Of a stretch of DNA of 64,000 nucleotides, positions 61,740 through 64,000 are shown piece by piece (positions within the stretch are counted from its first letter, which is position 1; every line of letters starts with the position of its first letter). The stretch is taken from assembly GCA_019113395.1 (NCBI GenBank), contig DXHL01000019.1, forward strand, positions 62,001 to 126,000. The letters run 5' to 3'. A model generated the notes under the pieces. That model did no database searches, was not told the DNA's origin, and was given only the letters and a program-made list of their open reading frames with translations. The DNA comes from Candidatus Rikenella faecigallinarum. GTDB lineage: Bacteria; Bacteroidota; Bacteroidia; Bacteroidales; Rikenellaceae. Made by a program: the position numbers and the translations under genes.

Positions 61740-64000
61740 CTACCTCGGTCCGCGGCCGCCGCCGGGCCGCGGACCGCCGCCCATAGGGCCCGCCGGACGG
61801 TCTTCCGTACCATAGTTGTCCGCATTGCGCCCTTTACGCGTATCGAACTTGTAAGTGAAGCTCACCATAAAGTAACGCTGCAACACATTCGACAACGTCG
61901 TCTGGATATAGCTGCTCTGGGTCGACTGGCGGAACGCACGGTTCTGGTTCAGCAGGTCATAGCCCGAGATACGCACCTCGGCCTGACGATACTTCAGGAA
62001 CTTATACCCGATACCCGCATTGAGCAGTGCATAGTGCTGCGAATAGGAGGCCTGCGTCCCGAAGGAGTTGCGCCACGTGGCATCGAGGTTGATAAAGAGC
62101 CCCTTCCACAAATAGAGGTTCAGGAAGGCCGACAGGTCACTGCGGATGTAGCGGTCGAAGGTACGGCTTTGGGTCTGTTGGTCACGGCCCGTGGTAAAGG
62201 TGATACCCGGACGGTAGGCCACCGTGAAATCGACCGCCTCCGAGATGTTACTCGTCAGCGACAGGTTCAGGTTCACCCGGTTGCTGTTGGTACGATATTC
62301 GATATTGTCCTCGATGGAGGGAGTGCGCGTGTACATATACATCAACCCGATGTTCAGGTTACTGCGGATGGGGTTAATCGAGAAACCGTACATCGAGAAG
62401 AGGTTGGCGCTGATATACCCGTTGAGGTTCACCGGACTGGAGAGTTGAGCCCCCTTGACAATCGTCGTTCCGTCCACCACCATATCCTCCGTCAGGAAAC
62501 GACGGTGGGTCGAGATATAATTCTGAATGAAGTTCACCCGTCCGAAGAGGTGGAAATAGTTGGACTTTTCGGGGTTCGCACGGTTGTAACGGATGTCAAT
62601 GCGGTCCGTGTAGCTCTGTTTCAGGTTCGGATTCCCCACCGAAACATTCAACGGGTCGCTGATGTCATACAAATCCTGCAACTGATTGACCGTCGGCGTC
62701 GAAGTCGTCCGGCGATACTCGATGTTGAGGTGTTCCATCTGGCTGGGGTTGAACTCGAACCGCACGCGAGGCAACCAGGCATCAAAGTTGTACTGACTGG
62801 TCAGCATACGCGGATAGGTCTCATCGTCATTCAGCGTCGAGTACTGATAACTGATGGAAGCATTCAGATTCATCTTTTTTTGTTTCACCCAGTTGTACCC
62901 GATGGTCCCCACGTGACGCGTCTGGTCACGATTAAAGAGGTTCGAGGTGGTCGGGTCGGGGTCCAGTCCCAACTCCGTAATCAGGTCCCGAATGGCATCC
63001 AGCGACGCCAGTTCATCCGTCAGGTTGTAGCTCAACTTTTTGGAGTCGCTCTGGTCGTAGCTGAAACGGTAGCTGAACTGCAGACGCGACGATTTCGACA
63101 GCGGTTCGGAGTAACTGATACGCCCCGACAGGTCATACCCCGGCGCATCGAGAATCCCGATTTGGTTCAGTTCGTTGTAGGTCAGCCCGATGGTCTGCGC
63201 CACACTCTGGTTCAGCGACTCGTCGTCGGAAATCGAACCGTAGACCGACTCCTGGGTGCGTTCCCCCCAACCGTTCGTCCCGCCGCCCGAACCGCCGATA
63301 GAGAGCGTCCGTCCCGCCTTCTCGAAACGGTGCATCCAGAAGAGATTGGCCGAAGCGTCGTAAGTCCCTAACTGAGTCGCATAACGGTTGTTACCCGAAG
63401 TGTTCGGCATTCCGTTGAGCAGGCTCAGCGACATGCTGCTGCTGTTCCCGTGGTTGGTGGAGTAGGTAATACGCGGAGTGAAGAAGATGCGGTTCGTCTC
63501 GTTGGGGTTCCACTCGATGCGCAGATTGGCCCGATGCTGGTAGTTGTACCCCTGCGAACGGGTCGTGTCGTTCTGCAACAGGTCCTGAGACTGATACTCG
63601 CGACCCACAATCTGCCAAATATTGGCATTCACATTGTTAAAAAAGTAACTCCCGCTGATTTTGACCTTTTCGAAATCTCCCTGATAGTTCAAACCCGCCA
63701 TCGTCGTGGTCTGAATCCCCCCGCGGACATTGGTCGTAAACTGGCTCGCGTCGATACCGCCCCCCATGCCGCCGCGGCGACCCGTCATCGCACCCGCAAT
63801 GTCATTCAGCGTAAAACCCTGGTTATTCACATTGTTGCTCGAGGCCAATACGGTCCACCGCTGGTCGGCATTGAAAATATTGGCCGCCACACCGGCCGAG
63901 TAGCGGTTGTCGGTACCGTAACCGGCATAAGCCTTCCCGAAAACACTGTTGCTCACCCCGTTCTGGGTCACGATATTAATGGCCTTGATGCGTTCGCCGT
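61740..64000 (-). CDS. TonB-dependent receptor/outer-membrane beta-barrel family protein, truncated by window edge
   Basis: Reading frame continues through 64000 (GERIKAINIVTQNGVSNSVFGKAYAGYG); barrel strands; ends MVSFTYKFDTRKGRNADNYGTEDRPAGPMGGGPRPGGGRGPR. Confidence 0.88.
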   Translation of the reverse strand, partial: GERIKAINIVTQNGVSNSVFGKAYAGYGTDNRYSAGVAANIFNADQRWTVLASSNNVNNQGFTLNDIAGAMTGRRGGMGGGIDASQFTTNVRGGIQTTTMAGLNYQGDFEKVKISGSYFFNNVNANIWQIVGREYQSQDLLQNDTTRSQGYNYQHRANLRIEWNPNETNRIFFTPRITYSTNHGNSSSMSLSLLNGMPNTSGNNRYATQLGTYDASANLFWMHRFEKAGRTLSIGGSGGGTNGWGERTQESVYGSISDDESLNQSVAQTIGLTYNELNQIGILDAPGYDLSGRISYSEPLSKSSRLQFSYRFSYDQSDSKKLSYNLTDELASLDAIRDLITELGLDPDPTTSNLFNRDQTRHVGTIGYNWVKQKKMNLNASISYQYSTLNDDETYPRMLTSQYNFDAWLPRVRFEFNPSQMEHLNIEYRRTTSTPTVNQLQDLYDISDPLNVSVGNPNLKQSYTDRIDIRYNRANPEKSNYFHLFGRVNFIQNYISTHRRFLTEDMVVDGTTIVKGAQLSSPVNLNGYISANLFSMYGFSINPIRSNLNIGLMYMYTRTPSIEDNIEYRTNSNRVNLNLSLTSNISEAVDFTVAYRPGITFTTGRDQQTQSRTFDRYIRSDLSAFLNLYLWKGLFINLDATWRNSFGTQASYSQHYALLNAGIGYKFLKYRQAEVRISGYDLLNQNRAFRQSTQSSYIQTTLSNVLQRYFMVSFTYKFDTRKGRNADNYGTEDRPAGPMGGGPRPGGGRGPR

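Noticed and set aside
61527-63371. 614-aa plus-strand ORF
   Set aside because: Antisense to the TonB-type receptor and reads through two terminator hairpins.

Overview
64-kb chromosomal segment from a GC-rich Bacteroidales bacterium. A Rikenellaceae/Alistipes-like origin is my inference from protein flavour and TAnnTTTG promoters. The content is mostly core genome: RadC, RNase HI, EF-P, TsaE, PorX, MetY, a biotin-dependent carboxylase set, split ThrE, class III RNR NrdDG, Mfd, CoaX, LptC, a PpiD-like PPIase, RbfA, PanC/PanD, GdhA, RNase R, Xer recombinase and HPF. Glycosidases (GH29, two GH20) and a TolC/HlyD/ABC efflux cluster are also present. I found no CRISPR array, tRNA, rRNA, IS element or prophage. 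The observations I consider most worth following up are: (1) a cobalamin riboswitch heading an uninterrupted ~10-kb same-strand array nrdD-nrdG-thrE1-thrE2-pccB-accC-accB-metY; (2) two ~242-bp near-identical structured repeats with inverted-repeat termini that fill two intercistronic gaps of that array; (3) an ABC-F protein whose two composite ATPase sites look strongly asymmetric (one consensus, one degenerate in both halves); (4) a similar co-degenerate pattern in a split YbhF-like ABC pair; (5) a six-TM channel with TVGCD in place of the TVGYGD K+ filter; (6) a structure-rich intergenic region with a 20-bp perfect palindrome. All homology calls are from motif recognition by eye; no database search was run.
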